Source: Byssothecium circinans (lineage: Eukaryota; Ascomycota; Dothideomycetes; Pleosporales; Massarinaceae). Taken from it: a DNA stretch of 64,000 nt. The position numbers and the translations under genes were made by a program. Under the pieces are notes generated by a model that did no database searches, had not been told where the DNA came from, and saw only the letters and a list, made by a program, of their open reading frames with translations. How positions within the stretch are numbered: the stretch's first letter is position 1; each line of letters opens with the position of its first letter. Of the stretch, positions 44,849 to 55,533 are shown piece after piece. Where the stretch lies: the NCBI GenBank assembly GCA_010015675.1, contig ML976983.1, positions 1,084,782-1,148,781 of the forward strand, given 5' to 3'.

Positions 44849-45460
44849 GCAGCTCGCCAACTTCAACCCAAAATGCAAGCACGTACGAAACATAGACGCC
44901 TCCACTACGAACCGGAATGTGGGCGATGACTGATGGATTCGAGGACATCATGGGAGGCTAACGGAGTCTTTACATCATCTTTTGGGGAGTTTCCTGTGAC
45001 TATGCTTCGACATGGGTGCACTGAAAAGATACATGATCAGGCTTGGGTGGTTAGATAGATGAATCTGATCACTTCGAGCGCCCAATCCTTGTTTTAAGTT
45101 CATGATTTGCTACAAGTAGGTGGAATTTACCCATGATATTTAACAACCACAGGTGGACAGAAAGTCTGCATAGTCGTGCCATGTATTCGTAAACAGCGCG
45201 ATGTAACGCGATGTGGATCGGCTCGAATACCTAGGTATCCCCAACTCTAACCATGCCATGCCGTGCCCAACAAAAGAGAAGGGTATTTATCGAAAAACGC
45301 CAGAAAATGCTGCAATGCTTCGTACGGCCCGGTTGCGAAAGCCTCAAATCAAACTCGTCATCAAACATTCAACACAACTCCTTCAATCCCGCTTCTCCAA
45401 ACCTCTTCCCTGCGTTGATCTCAACAAGACCATGGCCAATGATAAGCCACACCTCCCCCA
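44849..45460. other. intergenic, convergent 3' flanks
   Basis: 612 bp with short unsupported ORFs only. Confidence 0.6.
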
Positions 45461-47278
45461 TCACTTCGAAAACAAATCATTAAACCCAGCCTCCAGCCCC
45501 GTATCCCTCCCCTGCTTCCCATAAGCATTAGTATGATATTTTAGCTTCGGGCTCGCAAACAGTTCATCCTGCCTCTTCACGTTCCTCGGCACACTCCAAT
45601 CCACATCCCGCTGGCTCGCCTCGCCAAACTTCTTCGCCTCGTTGAAGAAGTTATGCGGGACGTGCGTTGTGCCGGGTGCATTCCACGGGTCGACACGGGC
45701 GGTTTTGGGTAAGAGGGAACCGCGTGGTGGGGCGGGCACTTTATGGCGGAAAGGGTTGGGGTCGGGCTGTGCGAAGATGGAGTGGCCTTGTGATGGTGGG
45801 GAGTGTGGGGTGAAGTTTGGCGCGGGGGGTGGGGAGGGTTCGCGTTTAGGGGTGAATGTGTGGGGGAGGACGGTTGGGGCGTTGTTGGAGAAGCGCTTTG
45901 GGGTGGGCGTCCAGTCCATGGCTATATCTGTTGCTGTGCGGCTTGTTTTACGGGGGTTGTAGGGGGTCGCCCATTCGCTGTCTTCGGTCGCAACGGAGGC
46001 GATGGTGAGGGTCGGTGAGGGTGGGTTGGCGGAGCTGGGGCCGCCGGTGAAGCTGGATGTGAAGGACTGGGCCATGGTGTCGAAACTGGAGTTTATGGGT
46101 CGGGTGGTAGGGCAGGTGGTGGGGTTGGAGTTTTCGGAAGGCTGTGAGACGCTGGGCAGGTGGGCATCTAGTGGTTGCATGAGGGTTCGTGTGGAGTGGT
46201 AGTGGATGCGGACGGTGTTGTAACACCGGATAGTGCCCCAAATCAGGAGAGCGAAGATGGCGCCGTGGGTGTAGTGGAGGGACTTCTGTGACTCCCGATC
46301 GACGTCGGTGAGGAAGAAGTAGGCTAAGGAGCGTCCCGAAAGTAGGACAAGTCGAAGAAACCAGACAGTCTTGAGTCCGCGCATACGACCGCCTGGCCTG
46401 TTCGTCTTTTGCTTTAACTTCGGGTTCCACCATATGGTAAAGAGGTCGGCGAGGAGGGCGTATTTTACCAGTTGTAGTATGTCGGGGGAATTAAAGCATG
46501 ACTCCCCTACGCCGCGGAGGAAAAGTGCCTGCTTAAAGCAAACCCCCAAGTCAAAATCGCGGTCGCGGTCCGGCGACGCCATCATGCCTAGAGTATGCCA
46601 TAGCAGTCCAAAGAAGACGTTAACAAGGTAGAACCACTTTGCGATGCAAATGACGGCCAGCGTGACGACCTGGCGAAGGCTGTTCTCGGGTACCTTGTAC
46701 TTTTTACTCTGCTCCAGCCGCCTGCGCAAGTGGTCCGCTTTGGCCGCATATCCAGCTGCACGTATCCGCTCCTGGACTCGGTCGATGCAGTCTTCGCAGA
46801 CCTGCGGGTAGCGCTCCTCCAGCTCGGCACGGTACTCATCCGCGCTCTTGACGTATTGGGCATACTGCGGGTCGTCTTCGTCGGGGATGTACTCTGCTAT
46901 CGTCTTGTTCAAGAGGAACTGGTTGTGCTGGCAGGTCTCGCAGAAGGGTGAATTGGTGAGAGAAGAGCTCACGTGCATGGTGGGCGTCGGCGATCGTGAG
47001 CGGGCGTACTGCAAAGAATGTGCTGCGCTGGCGGTTGCTTCGATGGGCGGATCGGTGACGTTGCCGCGCTGCAGTAGTGTTAGCAGCTAGGGCAAGATTG
47101 GGTGGATATATATGTATATGGTAGGATAGAGAGAGACGGCGAAGTTTCTTACCTCGTCCAGGTAATTCGTGGCATCGCAGTTTGGGCACAACCATTGCCT
47201 AGGGATTCCACCGTGCTCGTTGCGTGAAGTGAGGTTGCAGTAGTGACAGCGCAGGTTGCGCCGGAGCAGCCGAACCAT
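45461..47278 (-). CDS. IMA1: Ima1 N-terminal domain inner nuclear membrane protein
   Basis: Exons 47153-47278 and 45461-47068, 84-nt intron, phase 0; 577 aa. The N-terminus has the Ima1/Samp1 zinc motif: CHYC near residue 11 and CPNCDATNY near 32, followed by FCETCQHNQFLLNKTIAEYI and CEDC near 115. Four to five hydrophobic segments lie between about residues 155 and 335 (VVTLAVICIAKWFYLVNVFF; ILQLVKYALLADLF; WFLRLVLLSG; AIFALLIWGTI). The C-terminal 230 residues are Pro/Ser-rich and nucleoplasmic by analogy. In fission yeast Ima1 sits at the inner nuclear membrane and couples heterochromatin/centromeres to the LINC system. Divergent from the mitoribosomal uL24m gene. Confidence 0.88.
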
Positions 47279-47519
47279 GGTGAAGGTGACGCACAGGTGG
47301 ATTAGGGGTTGAAGGTGGTGGGATATAGGTGAAGGGTCGTCGACGGACTCATTTCTTGCGCGTTTGCGGGGAAGCGGTGGTGCCTCAGTGCTGTTGTCGC
47401 TGATGCGTGCATCATCGTCAACAAAAGGCTGACTCGGAAATCGTTGCCAAGCCCGCGGCGTGAAATCGCGAAATCTCCAAATTGAAGCGAATCGACGTTG
47501 CTTCTCTTCCTCACCCACA
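47279..47519. promoter_or_regulatory. bidirectional promoter of IMA1 and the uL24m gene
   Basis: 241 bp between divergent ATGs; no distinct motif is seen. Confidence 0.5.
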
Positions 47520-49142
47520 ATGAGCCAGATATCCTCCGCCGCGCCACTGCGCACAGCAAAGCGGCTGGCCAAACAAAAGGACATCCGCCACGTTAAGTCG
47601 GCCATCCGCTGGCACGAACGCCAACGAAAGCAGCGACAGGCCATCGCCGCCGACGCCTTTGAATCCAAGCAAACCGCCCTCTCACGCATAAGATGGAATC
47701 TCGATCACGTGGTCAGGCCCAGACGACGGGCCTTGATGGACGCGAGAGAAGACTGGAAATTGGGACCGCTGAGACCCAATCGCGCCATTGGCAATGAGCA
47801 GAAGACTTATGGCGCGCTGGAGCAAGAGGATTTGCGAAGGCCTGACATCCCTGTGAGGGTGCAGAAGAACAGAAATGAGTACCTGGAGCGGAAGGGCCGG
47901 GAGGTCGAGACTCCTCTGGTGGTTGATGACAAGAAGTACTTTCATATCGTGAGGGACGACCGTGTGGTTGTGATTAGGGGCAGAGAAGAGGGCAAGATTG
48001 GCGTCGTGCAAGATGTCATTGAGGGGTCGCATGAGATTGTCATCAAGGATCTCAATAAGGTAAATCATCTTGTACCGTTCCCATAGATCCAGCATGACTC
48101 ACAATTGCAGCACTATGCCGACTCATCCATCTGGAACGCACCGCCCGGCGAAACACCACCTCCAAAGCGCGAAACCGAGGCCACTCTCCCCATCGACGAC
48201 GTGCGCCTCGTTATCCCCTACCGCATCACCACTGCTTCGGGTCGTGAGACCTTCCAAGACGTCATCGTCGACAAAGTCATCATGGAGCGCCACACCACCG
48301 GTGTCGACCCCTTCACTGGTATTGACCACGGCCACGAGGAATTCCCTGCCGAACACCGCTACGACCCCGTCACCGAACTTCCCGTCTTCAAACGCTACAT
48401 CGCTGGCACACGCAGTCTTATCCAATGGCCGTGGGAGAAAGACGACGAGGTGATCACCGATTACAGGGAAGCAAAGAAGGAAGAAACCAAAGAGCAAAGG
48501 CGCATCCGAGACAAGCTTCTACATCCATTGAGGACCGTCTCAGAGTACCGCAAGGAGCAGAAGGAAAAGCAACAGGCAGAAGCCAATGCGGCAAAGATTA
48601 TTCGTGAACAAGATGATAAGGTTCTACACGCCGTCGAGCAAGAAATCTCAGACGCAGCATCCAACACAACCAAGTTCCACGCAAAATCCAAACCCCTAGA
48701 AAGGCCCTCGGACTATGACGACGACACAGGCCGCAACAAGGTCGACCCCGAAGAACAAACCTCCCGCACTTTCCATCCTACACTCGTCTACCCGCCGTTC
48801 CCCAACCAAATCACTGACGAACTGGCCCCACACATCCGCGAAGCGCGCTGGAAAGACGCGAAAGACAAGCGCATGAGTGTTACGCAGGATGTGCTTGAGC
48901 GGGAGCGATTGGGGAGGGAGATGGTCAAAAACGAGGAGAAGATGAGGAAATTGGAGACCATGAAGACGCCGTTGCAATTGAGGTGGGAGGTCCAGCGGGA
49001 GCAGCAGTTGAAAGAGAGGCAAGAGGTGGATATGGACACACTGCTTGCGGCGTTGGGGAGGCATATGATTGCGAATAGGGTGGATGGAAAGAAGCTAAAG
49101 AGGAAGGGTAGGAAGGCGGATATTGCGGACGATGTTGAATAA
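47520..49142 (+). CDS. MRPL40: mitochondrial ribosomal protein uL24m (KOW domain)
   Basis: Exons 47520-48059 and 48111-49142, 51-nt intron, phase 0; 523 aa. The N-terminus is basic and suits mitochondrial import. The KOW motif VRDDRVVVIRGREEGKIGVV lies at about residues 144-163 and continues into DLNK at the splice site. The DVRLVIPYR segment and the GTRSLIQWPWE motif follow, as in fungal uL24m proteins, then a long charged helical C-terminal extension. It is a component of the mitochondrial large ribosomal subunit near the exit tunnel. A CACGTG at 47703-47712 lies inside the coding sequence and is probably incidental. Confidence 0.85.
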
Positions 49143-49456
49143 GGACTTTTTGGGTGTGGAATGTATTTGCCTTGTAGCATACTGTAGATATATCGGTGGG
49201 ATTTGTAGGATTAGGGGCATTGCATTGAGTAGGCATGTAGATTCTGTATATTGGAACAAAAACTTGTCGCGCGCAGACTCACCAATTCTCCCGCACTGTT
49301 GCATTATAACTTTTGGTTTTGTATCATATGGTATTCAAATAGTGGGTATCTCTAACATAAATCTGAGTCAGTCCCAACCCAAGAACGCCATCCGCTATGC
49401 CTTCCACACACATACCTCCAACCCAAATCCCCATCCTCTCCATCCCACCCCCACCC
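49143..49456. other. intergenic, convergent 3' flanks
   Basis: 314 bp between convergent stops; C/CA-rich on the right side, continuous with the GC-biased ALG14 3' end. Confidence 0.6.
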
Positions 49457-50362
49457 TCAAACAAGCACCCCCCAAAACTCCGCCCTCCCCCCACCCCACC
49501 CCTCCAACCCCTCCCACTGTACCAAAAACCGATCCACAACCCAAACCACCAACCTCCCACTTAAACTCAAACTCCGCACCCGTGCAAAACTCTCCACATA
49601 CACAGTCCGACACTTCCCGCGGGAGTTCGCGCCCCTGATATTGAAAAACTTGAGGATCAAGGACGCGAGGATGACGATGACGGCGGTCGCGGGGCCGTTG
49701 GCGATGATTAGGTCGGGGAGGTCGCGGGCGGCGGCTTCGTAGGGCGTCTGGGGGGGTTGGTTGGGGAGGAGAGGCGGGGAGGTGAGGAGCGGGCGGAAGG
49801 CAGAGAGGAGAGTGAGCAGGCTGGTCAGGGGGGTTGTGAAGAGGGATTGGTGGATTCGGCGGGCACGGGGGAGGGGGGCGATGTTGTAGTGGTCCGGTCC
49901 TACGCAGGCTGGCCTTCTTTTTTGCATTGATGGGTTGTCATCTGTATTTTTCTCGTCCTCGGAATCGTTTTGGTCGCTACCGGTATCTGCTATCTTGTTC
50001 CGTGTCTTGCTATTCCTTGCGTGTTTCTGGTCGCTGTGACGGGCTCGCTCCTCCAGACTCCGCTCGAACTCCACGGCGCGTTGCGAGGAGAATGCGTCAC
50101 CACTGCTAACCACATACGTCCTGTGCGTATACGTCTTCGTGTCCAGATCCCGTAGTAGAAAAAACATCTCATGCGTGTGTCCGCCGCTGCCCAGGACGAC
50201 CAGGATGCGAGTCGCGAGTGGTCGTTTCCGCAGAGTTTGGCGGTTCCGGGGACGGAGATTCGGGAGAATGGCGAGGAGGCGGAGGGTCGAGGCTACGAAG
50301 ACGGTGGCCATGAGGGCGAGGAGGAAGGAGAGGGTGTAGAGGGATGATGGGGGAGGTGCCAT
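49457..50362 (-). CDS. ALG14: UDP-N-acetylglucosamine transferase subunit Alg14
   Basis: Single exon, 301 aa from the ATG at 50362. Alg14 anchors Alg13 at the ER membrane and together they add the second GlcNAc to dolichol-PP-GlcNAc in N-glycan assembly. One N-terminal membrane helix (YTLSFLLALMATVFVASTLR) is followed by ILVVLGSGGHTHEMFFLLRD, the glycine-rich GSGGHT motif; DLIIANGPATAVIVI and YVESFARVRSLSLSGRL, with DRFLVQWE near the end, complete the family pattern. A highly charged insertion of about 50 residues (Asp/Glu/Lys/Asn-rich) sits between the first and second conserved blocks. The last 15 residues are Gly/Trp-rich and may be frame-drifted. Confidence 0.9.
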   Translation of the reverse strand: MAPPPSSLYTLSFLLALMATVFVASTLRLLAILPNLRPRNRQTLRKRPLATRILVVLGSGGHTHEMFFLLRDLDTKTYTHRTYVVSSGDAFSSQRAVEFERSLEERARHSDQKHARNSKTRNKIADTGSDQNDSEDEKNTDDNPSMQKRRPACVGPDHYNIAPLPRARRIHQSLFTTPLTSLLTLLSAFRPLLTSPPLLPNQPPQTPYEAAARDLPDLIIANGPATAVIVILASLILKFFNIRGANSRGKCRTVYVESFARVRSLSLSGRLVVWVVDRFLVQWEGLEGWGGGRAEFWGVLV

Positions 50363-52209
50363 TGTGGCGTGGTGGGGAAGTGGGATTGGGGGATTTTTAG
50401 TGTTGGAGAGGGATGAGCCGTGGAGAGGCACTGCCGGTGGGAATTGTGGGGAGACATAGGAACCGTTGGAGGGTTAGGTCGGATCCTGATAATTTTATCT
50501 TGTGATATCGCGCAGTATCAGCGTAGGTAGTGCCAAGACGGCGGTTGACAGCCAACCACCTTAGTAAGCTGGGCATGGTTTAACACTCCGCAGTCTGCTC
50601 GTCAACTACTATTCCAGAGATCTCAGTTGCGCTCAGCAGGCTGTCGATCGCCTTGTCGATGGACGCAAATGCGCTTCCCAGATCTCTATAGCCTTGACGT
50701 TCTTAGTTGAAAGCCCGGGGATCAGATTGCAGATGTTACGTTCTTTCAAGTCCCTTGCACAGAAGAAAATTTATGTACTTACCATAGGTAATATGCATAC
50801 CATGGTATCGCCTTTAGTTCATACCAGGGCAGCGTAAGGATGTGGGGTCTTAACAAGTGACACGCCTTAGTTTTGGAGATGATACAGCTTACCAAAGAAG
50901 GTGGTGTTATCTTTTTCCGATATCGTAACCGCAAAGGCTCTTGCGGTACTCACACGCACGGGTGGAGTCGGAATCACATTTTCGCCACCTCCCTGATAGA
51001 CACACTTCTCAGATGATCGTCAGGGCCTTATTGGTTCGCTGGGGGGTGAGATTTGCACGCGATTCTGACTTCAGCTGTATCCACTATCTACGCTCCGCGA
51101 GTAGCGCGAAAGTGGGAAATAAGCGCACGGACCGTCTCGCCAAAACTGAGGTCTTTTTGCCTTTGGTGAGGTTTGGGCGAAGTGATCCGTGCGCTTATTT
51201 CCCACTTTCGCGCTGCCATAGGTACCGCAAGAGAAAGGCTCCATTATTGAGTGGGGGAATGCGCTGAGTTTCTGGGGAAATTCCCTATGGAGGAACTCAG
51301 GGAGAAAAGTTTAATCGTCTTGCGGTTTTATGACGACAGGGGTGAGCATTGAGGGTGTGGTATGAGTGCTTTGCTTCTTTGAGAACGTGCGGAATAAAGA
51401 ACGTGGGCATGCTCTGCGCTGTAACACACCTATCCGTTCCGGGTGTCCAGCACAGGCCTGGTTGTAAGGCTGATTACTTGGCTTAGGCAATGCTGCAAGG
51501 CGCCGTCCATTGCTTTTTTACCTTGGCATCTTGCCAACCTCATTCAGTCCGTACTGGACATGTTTACGCGTTCACTCTGCAATTTAGCAACAGCATGTTC
51601 TCCATTGTTGAGTTAGTAATGAAGCTGGTTCTCTGCCAGTCTCAGCCTCCACATACCTGCGGGTCTCGGCTTGACCTTGTTGCCTCCGACAGCAGTGACA
51701 GCAGCCCTATCGTGCAGCACGTATGCGACTACGGCGCACGCACTCTTCCCTGAACATTCCAGCATTGTTCAGGCCGCCTCGTTTGGGACCCAAATTCTCC
51801 TTTCACCTACCACGGGGCTTACCCCCAGTACGTGGCGTTTTAATTTATGCAAGGCTTGAACGCGGTTCACGAAGTTAGCGTTTTCCCAGCACAAGAGAGG
51901 TTGTCTAAGATCAACGTGGGTCGTCTAAACAATGTACACAGGGCCTTTACGCACTGCCTTGAAGAGTACTATGCGGCATCACGCAAAGGGTGGTCGTGTG
52001 GGTGTCAAGAAGTGTTTGCTTTTGACTCAGGGGTTTGTATGCAACGAAAGTCAGCACAACATTCAGGCTCAAGCTTTGAATGTCTAAGTCCTACACCGCA
52101 ACTGTGGGCTTTTCCGTGCTTCTAACCGATTGCAAGATGCGACAAACAGTCTCAACACTGCCTCCACCCAGCAAACGCCGGCAGTAAGCCAGTGGAGGTT
52201 GTCTCAGTT
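50363..52209. other. long intergenic tract with foldback element
   Basis: 1.8 kb with no gene I can support. It carries the nested inverted repeat at 50938-51233. ORFs at 50941-51267 and 51490-51753 overlap or follow it but have no family or splice support. Confidence 0.55.
50938..51233. repeat. nested inverted repeat (foldback/MITE-like)
   Basis: Inner arms of 29 nt, perfect, at 51103-51131 and 51186-51214 with a 54-nt loop that itself pairs imperfectly. Outer perfect 12-nt arms CTCTTGCGGTAC at 50938-50949 and its complement at 51222-51233. It could be the remnant of a small non-autonomous DNA transposon. Confidence 0.8.
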
Positions 52210-52549
52210 ATGACAAAAGCTCACGCGCAAATACCTTTGTATCGTACATATAAAGCGACGGCTAAGAAGACTTCCCCGAAGGCAGATCTCTTGAACAGTT
52301 TGCAAAAAGCCAAATCCTTGCCTTCTTCCCAAGAACGTCTGCTCAACGCCAACTCTCTTACCGAACCACTGCAAGATAAACCGTCGCACACGAATCGCTT
52401 TCCCAAGCTCGATCAATCCTCAACGAGTCAAGGTATTATCTTCTTCTCAAAAACACCCGTATAACGCTAACTATGACACAGAACTGCCGCAACCTCCACC
52501 ATCGCCCCGCGCCCTTTTCACATCTGGTGCCGACCCTCCTGCCTCGTAA
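52210..52549 (+). CDS. possible small protein upstream of 52616-52939
   Basis: Exons 52210-52432 and 52482-52549; the 49-nt intron has a GTATTA donor, a GCTAAC branch and an ACAG acceptor; 96 aa. Hydrophilic, Lys/Ser/Pro-rich and not recognised. The clean intron argues that the region is transcribed, but it may be an upstream ORF or spliced leader of the next gene rather than an independent gene. Confidence 0.4.
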
Positions 52550-52615
52550 CGACACTACTTCCTCAAGCTTGGCCTCCCACTACACCATCACAACTTCCCA
52601 AATCCGAGATCGAAC

Positions 52616-52939
52616 ATGGCCGCCAGCGACATGACCGAATTGAAGGTGGCTGAGCATCCGCAACATCCTAAAGTGCCTGGTCTATTTCTAGTGATGGATG
52701 CAAAACGCAATACATACGATCAACTTTTTATTTGCGACAACCAAGTTCGGGAAATATTCGAAACTCCCACCAATCTCAGAAGGCCGCAAGGTCTAGGCTT
52801 GATGGGACGATGGCAGTGGACAGCACTCAAAACACGTTGCGAGGAGGAATACCAGAGAGATAGGGAGGAATGGATTCGCAATGTAATCGCCCATCTTCGA
52901 AATTCTCCGGACTATCCCCACATTGTCACAAAAGAGTAG
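52616..52939 (+). CDS. small hypothetical protein
   Basis: Single exon, 107 aa, ATG in good context (GAACATGGCC). Not recognised. Compact and rich in Trp, Arg and Glu in the second half (LMGRWQWTALKTRCEEEYQR, then DREEWIRNVIAHL), suggesting a folded helical domain. No signal peptide or membrane span. It lies 66 nt after the stop of the upstream small ORF and just before a G-rich minisatellite. Confidence 0.55.
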   Translation: MAASDMTELKVAEHPQHPKVPGLFLVMDAKRNTYDQLFICDNQVREIFETPTNLRRPQGLGLMGRWQWTALKTRCEEEYQRDREEWIRNVIAHLRNSPDYPHIVTKE

Positions 52940-52984
52940 GATCGCTTTTCGCGACTCGGAGGATCATGGGGGTCTATGATGGGA

Positions 52985-53023
52985 AGGGGAGGGGAAGAGG
53001 GGAGGGGAAGAGGGGAGGGGAAG
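52985..53023 (+). repeat. G-rich minisatellite, 13-bp unit x 3
   Basis: Three perfect tandem copies of AGGGGAGGGGAAG, about 45 bp after the stop codon of 52616-52939. On the sense strand this has many G4 tracts and could form a G-quadruplex. Confidence 0.9.
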
Positions 53024-53135
53024 TTTCACGATGGCAGACAGTGCTATAGAGCTTTTATGTACGCTGAAGAGACATAGTTCAATTTAGCGGCAAGTATAGA
53101 GTAATAACAGTCTGATCAACCCCATATCCTCAAGT

Positions 53136-54510
53136 CTAGATGCAACGAAATCTCCCATGCTTGATGCACAGAGCAAAAAAAGATACAACCGCCATATTCA
53201 CATGCCCCATCCTTTCGAGGACCTCGAACCACCCTGGTGTACCGGACATGGCCATTTGGCAGATTTCTCCGGCTTCGAACCAAGGAGGCATCCAACCCAT
53301 ATACTCCCAATCAATCAAGACGACTTCCTCCACATCCAAAGGCCTTCCCTGCTCATCCCGAACCAATTTTACCATCATATTTACGGTCGAAGCATCCACA
53401 TGCGACAGTACAGGGTGGCGATCGCTCGGCCCAGCCCGATCAAGGAGCGCAGACCTAGCGTCACGGAACTGAAGCCTGATCATCGGATCGAAGTCACGAC
53501 CGAAGTCACCCATAGCGGCAAAAATTTTGGCAGCAAAAATATATCTTTCGACAAACTTCTCGTAGTTAAAAGGACCGTAATCCTGAAAGTCCGGTCCTGG
53601 AGGGTTGAGAAAAGGTGAAATACGCTGGTATGCTCTGCCGTTAATACGTCCGAAATGGTGGGGATCCTCAGGTGGAATGCTGCGAAGCTTTCGATACTGT
53701 TCTCCAACAAGCTCCATGATTTTGGACTCGGCGGACATGTGGACTTTGTCGCCTGGTATTTTTTCTAGCTCCCGGAATTGTTCTTGTACATCGGAGAGTG
53801 TGTCCCCGTCGATGAATTCCATGACCATGTAATAAAAGGTTTCATGCTCTTCTATATGCGGTAATGGATTTACATCCGCGCTTGCGAAGGCTGCGTAAAG
53901 CTTGGGTATTCTCACACTCGAGTGCTTCTCCAGATATATCATATTCTCGGCTTCCTAATTTTTTTGAACGGTCAAAACATGTCACGAGACGGCGATTTAG
54001 TCATGAAGGCTGCTTGGGGGGAAATCTCACTTGGAATATTCCTACATCACTTCCAACCTTCACCATATAGGGCCCAGCACGCCAAACATAATGTCCAGTG
54101 GAGAGGTCCGAGGGTCTGGCCGCAGCAATTTGGGCTGCCGTAGGAATGGGCGTCTCGAGGGGGCCTTCGGCTTGGTAAGGGAATAGGCTTATCTAGTTAT
54201 CCGTACGCAGAGTCAGTGGAAACATTCACAACATGGAAGGGACGAGAGTGTTTTGAATCCTCATTCCGCGTTGACTCGCCATACCCTGGGTTTTCGGAAT
54301 TGAACTCACGTCACAATTTTTATCCAACAATTTCAGATGCGATTTGTCGCCCACCATCAATGCACTCATTTTTTCGCGGCATTTCAGCCTAATATCATAC
54401 AACAATTCCTGGTCCGATTTGCCTTTCCTGTTTTTGCGGCATTCCAGCCAAATCGCCTCTCCAAAGTACTCTCGACATATCTCGGAAGGCAGCGACAGTT
54501 CGGAAGACAT
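53136..54510 (-). CDS. aminoglycoside phosphotransferase (APH)-like kinase
   Basis: Exons 54310-54510, 54031-54192 and 53136-53954; introns of 117 and 76 nt, in frame; 393 aa. The fungal APH/choline-kinase-like fold: YMVKVGSDVG near residue 112 carries the ATP-binding Lys; EAENMIYLEKH supplies the helix-C Glu; YYMVMEFIDGDTLSD is the hinge. The catalytic segment is SHVDASTVNMMV (family LxHxDxxxxN, with Val and Ala at variable places), and LIDWEYMG stands for the metal-binding DxD/DFG. The first exon (67 aa) has no known domain. Such genes are abundant in filamentous fungi and their substrates are unknown; resistance function is not implied. Confidence 0.85.
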
Positions 54511-54630
54511 GGTGGGGCAGTGGGAAAACGTATAACGGTCGGCCTCGAGAAGTTGCAATAAGAAGTTGTAGAGAAGATGTGTTGAACGAAGTATTCATGC
54601 AGAAATCGCCTATTATGTACTTTTACTAAC

Positions 54631-54818
54631 AAAGCCAGTGTCAGGGAGGGAAGGTCGTTTGCGAGTATAACCTCAATTCATCTCTTTATCACTACCATGG
54701 TACTCTCCACAGAGTCCATTCTCGCAAGGATTTAGTAATAAAAAAAGAAAAATAAAGCCAGTGTTAGGGAGGGATGGCCGTTTGCGAACATGGCCACAAC
54801 GCATCTCTTTATCACTAG
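54631..54818 (+). repeat. degenerate direct repeat, two copies about 64 nt each
   Basis: 54631-54695 and 54754-54818 both begin AAAGCCAGTGT and end with CATCTCTTTATCACTA, with the same order of motifs between; the offset is 123 bp. A third, weaker copy may follow near 54839. Confidence 0.75.
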
Positions 54819-55340
54819 TCCCCAACGTAGGGGATCCAGTGACGAATAAAGGAAAACGTCCGTTTTCGAGCGTAGCCTCCCCTCGTCAACACCACATCAC
54901 ACCAGCACGAAACCTCGATACCGCCGCCCTAAGAACCTTTAACAACCATACCAGAACAGACAGAAACGCTCGGTTCAAATTCTTTCCCGACTCTCGACTC
55001 TCTGCTCGTGCTTTGGCTGTAACGTAAAAGCCGCTTCAACCCAGCACCAGAATCGAGCCGAGTTCCCGACCACCTTCAAGCACGGCGCTAAACAAAAGGA
55101 AATACGTCCGGTCCAGCCCAACACGTCGTCTGCATTCCTAAGAAACCAAAGTCGTCGCGTTCGTAGATAAGGAGCGACTTCTTCCACGCCCGCCTGGGCA
55201 GTCGCCCCGCGGCTTGCAGCCGTGGAATGAAAGTTGAAGGTTCGATTAGATACCTTAGTAAAGTAAAATAATCGTCACTCGTGCGGACTATTGCTATGAC
55301 TTGTTCTGGCTGTGAGAGAGATGCGTGCATTGATGGGCGT

Positions 55341-55533
55341 CCTCCAAAGCCTCTCAATAGGGCAACAACGACTTGTTGACTACCTTCCAAACCCCATTTA
55401 ACAGCCTTGAAAGGAGCCTGACAGAGTTTCTAATCTGGAAAGCAAACTAAACAGTCTGTCTTACAGGCTGTCAAACGGGTGTTTTTAGGTATGCAGTTAC
55501 CTAAAATGGTGGTTGTCGAGTTTAGATCACGTG
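55341..55533 (-). repeat. dispersed repeat, copy 2 (less mutated), inverted relative to 3375-3575
   Basis: Matches the reverse complement of 3375-3575. It keeps CpA at sites where copy 1 has TpA. One end is a GATCACGTG motif. Confidence 0.85.
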
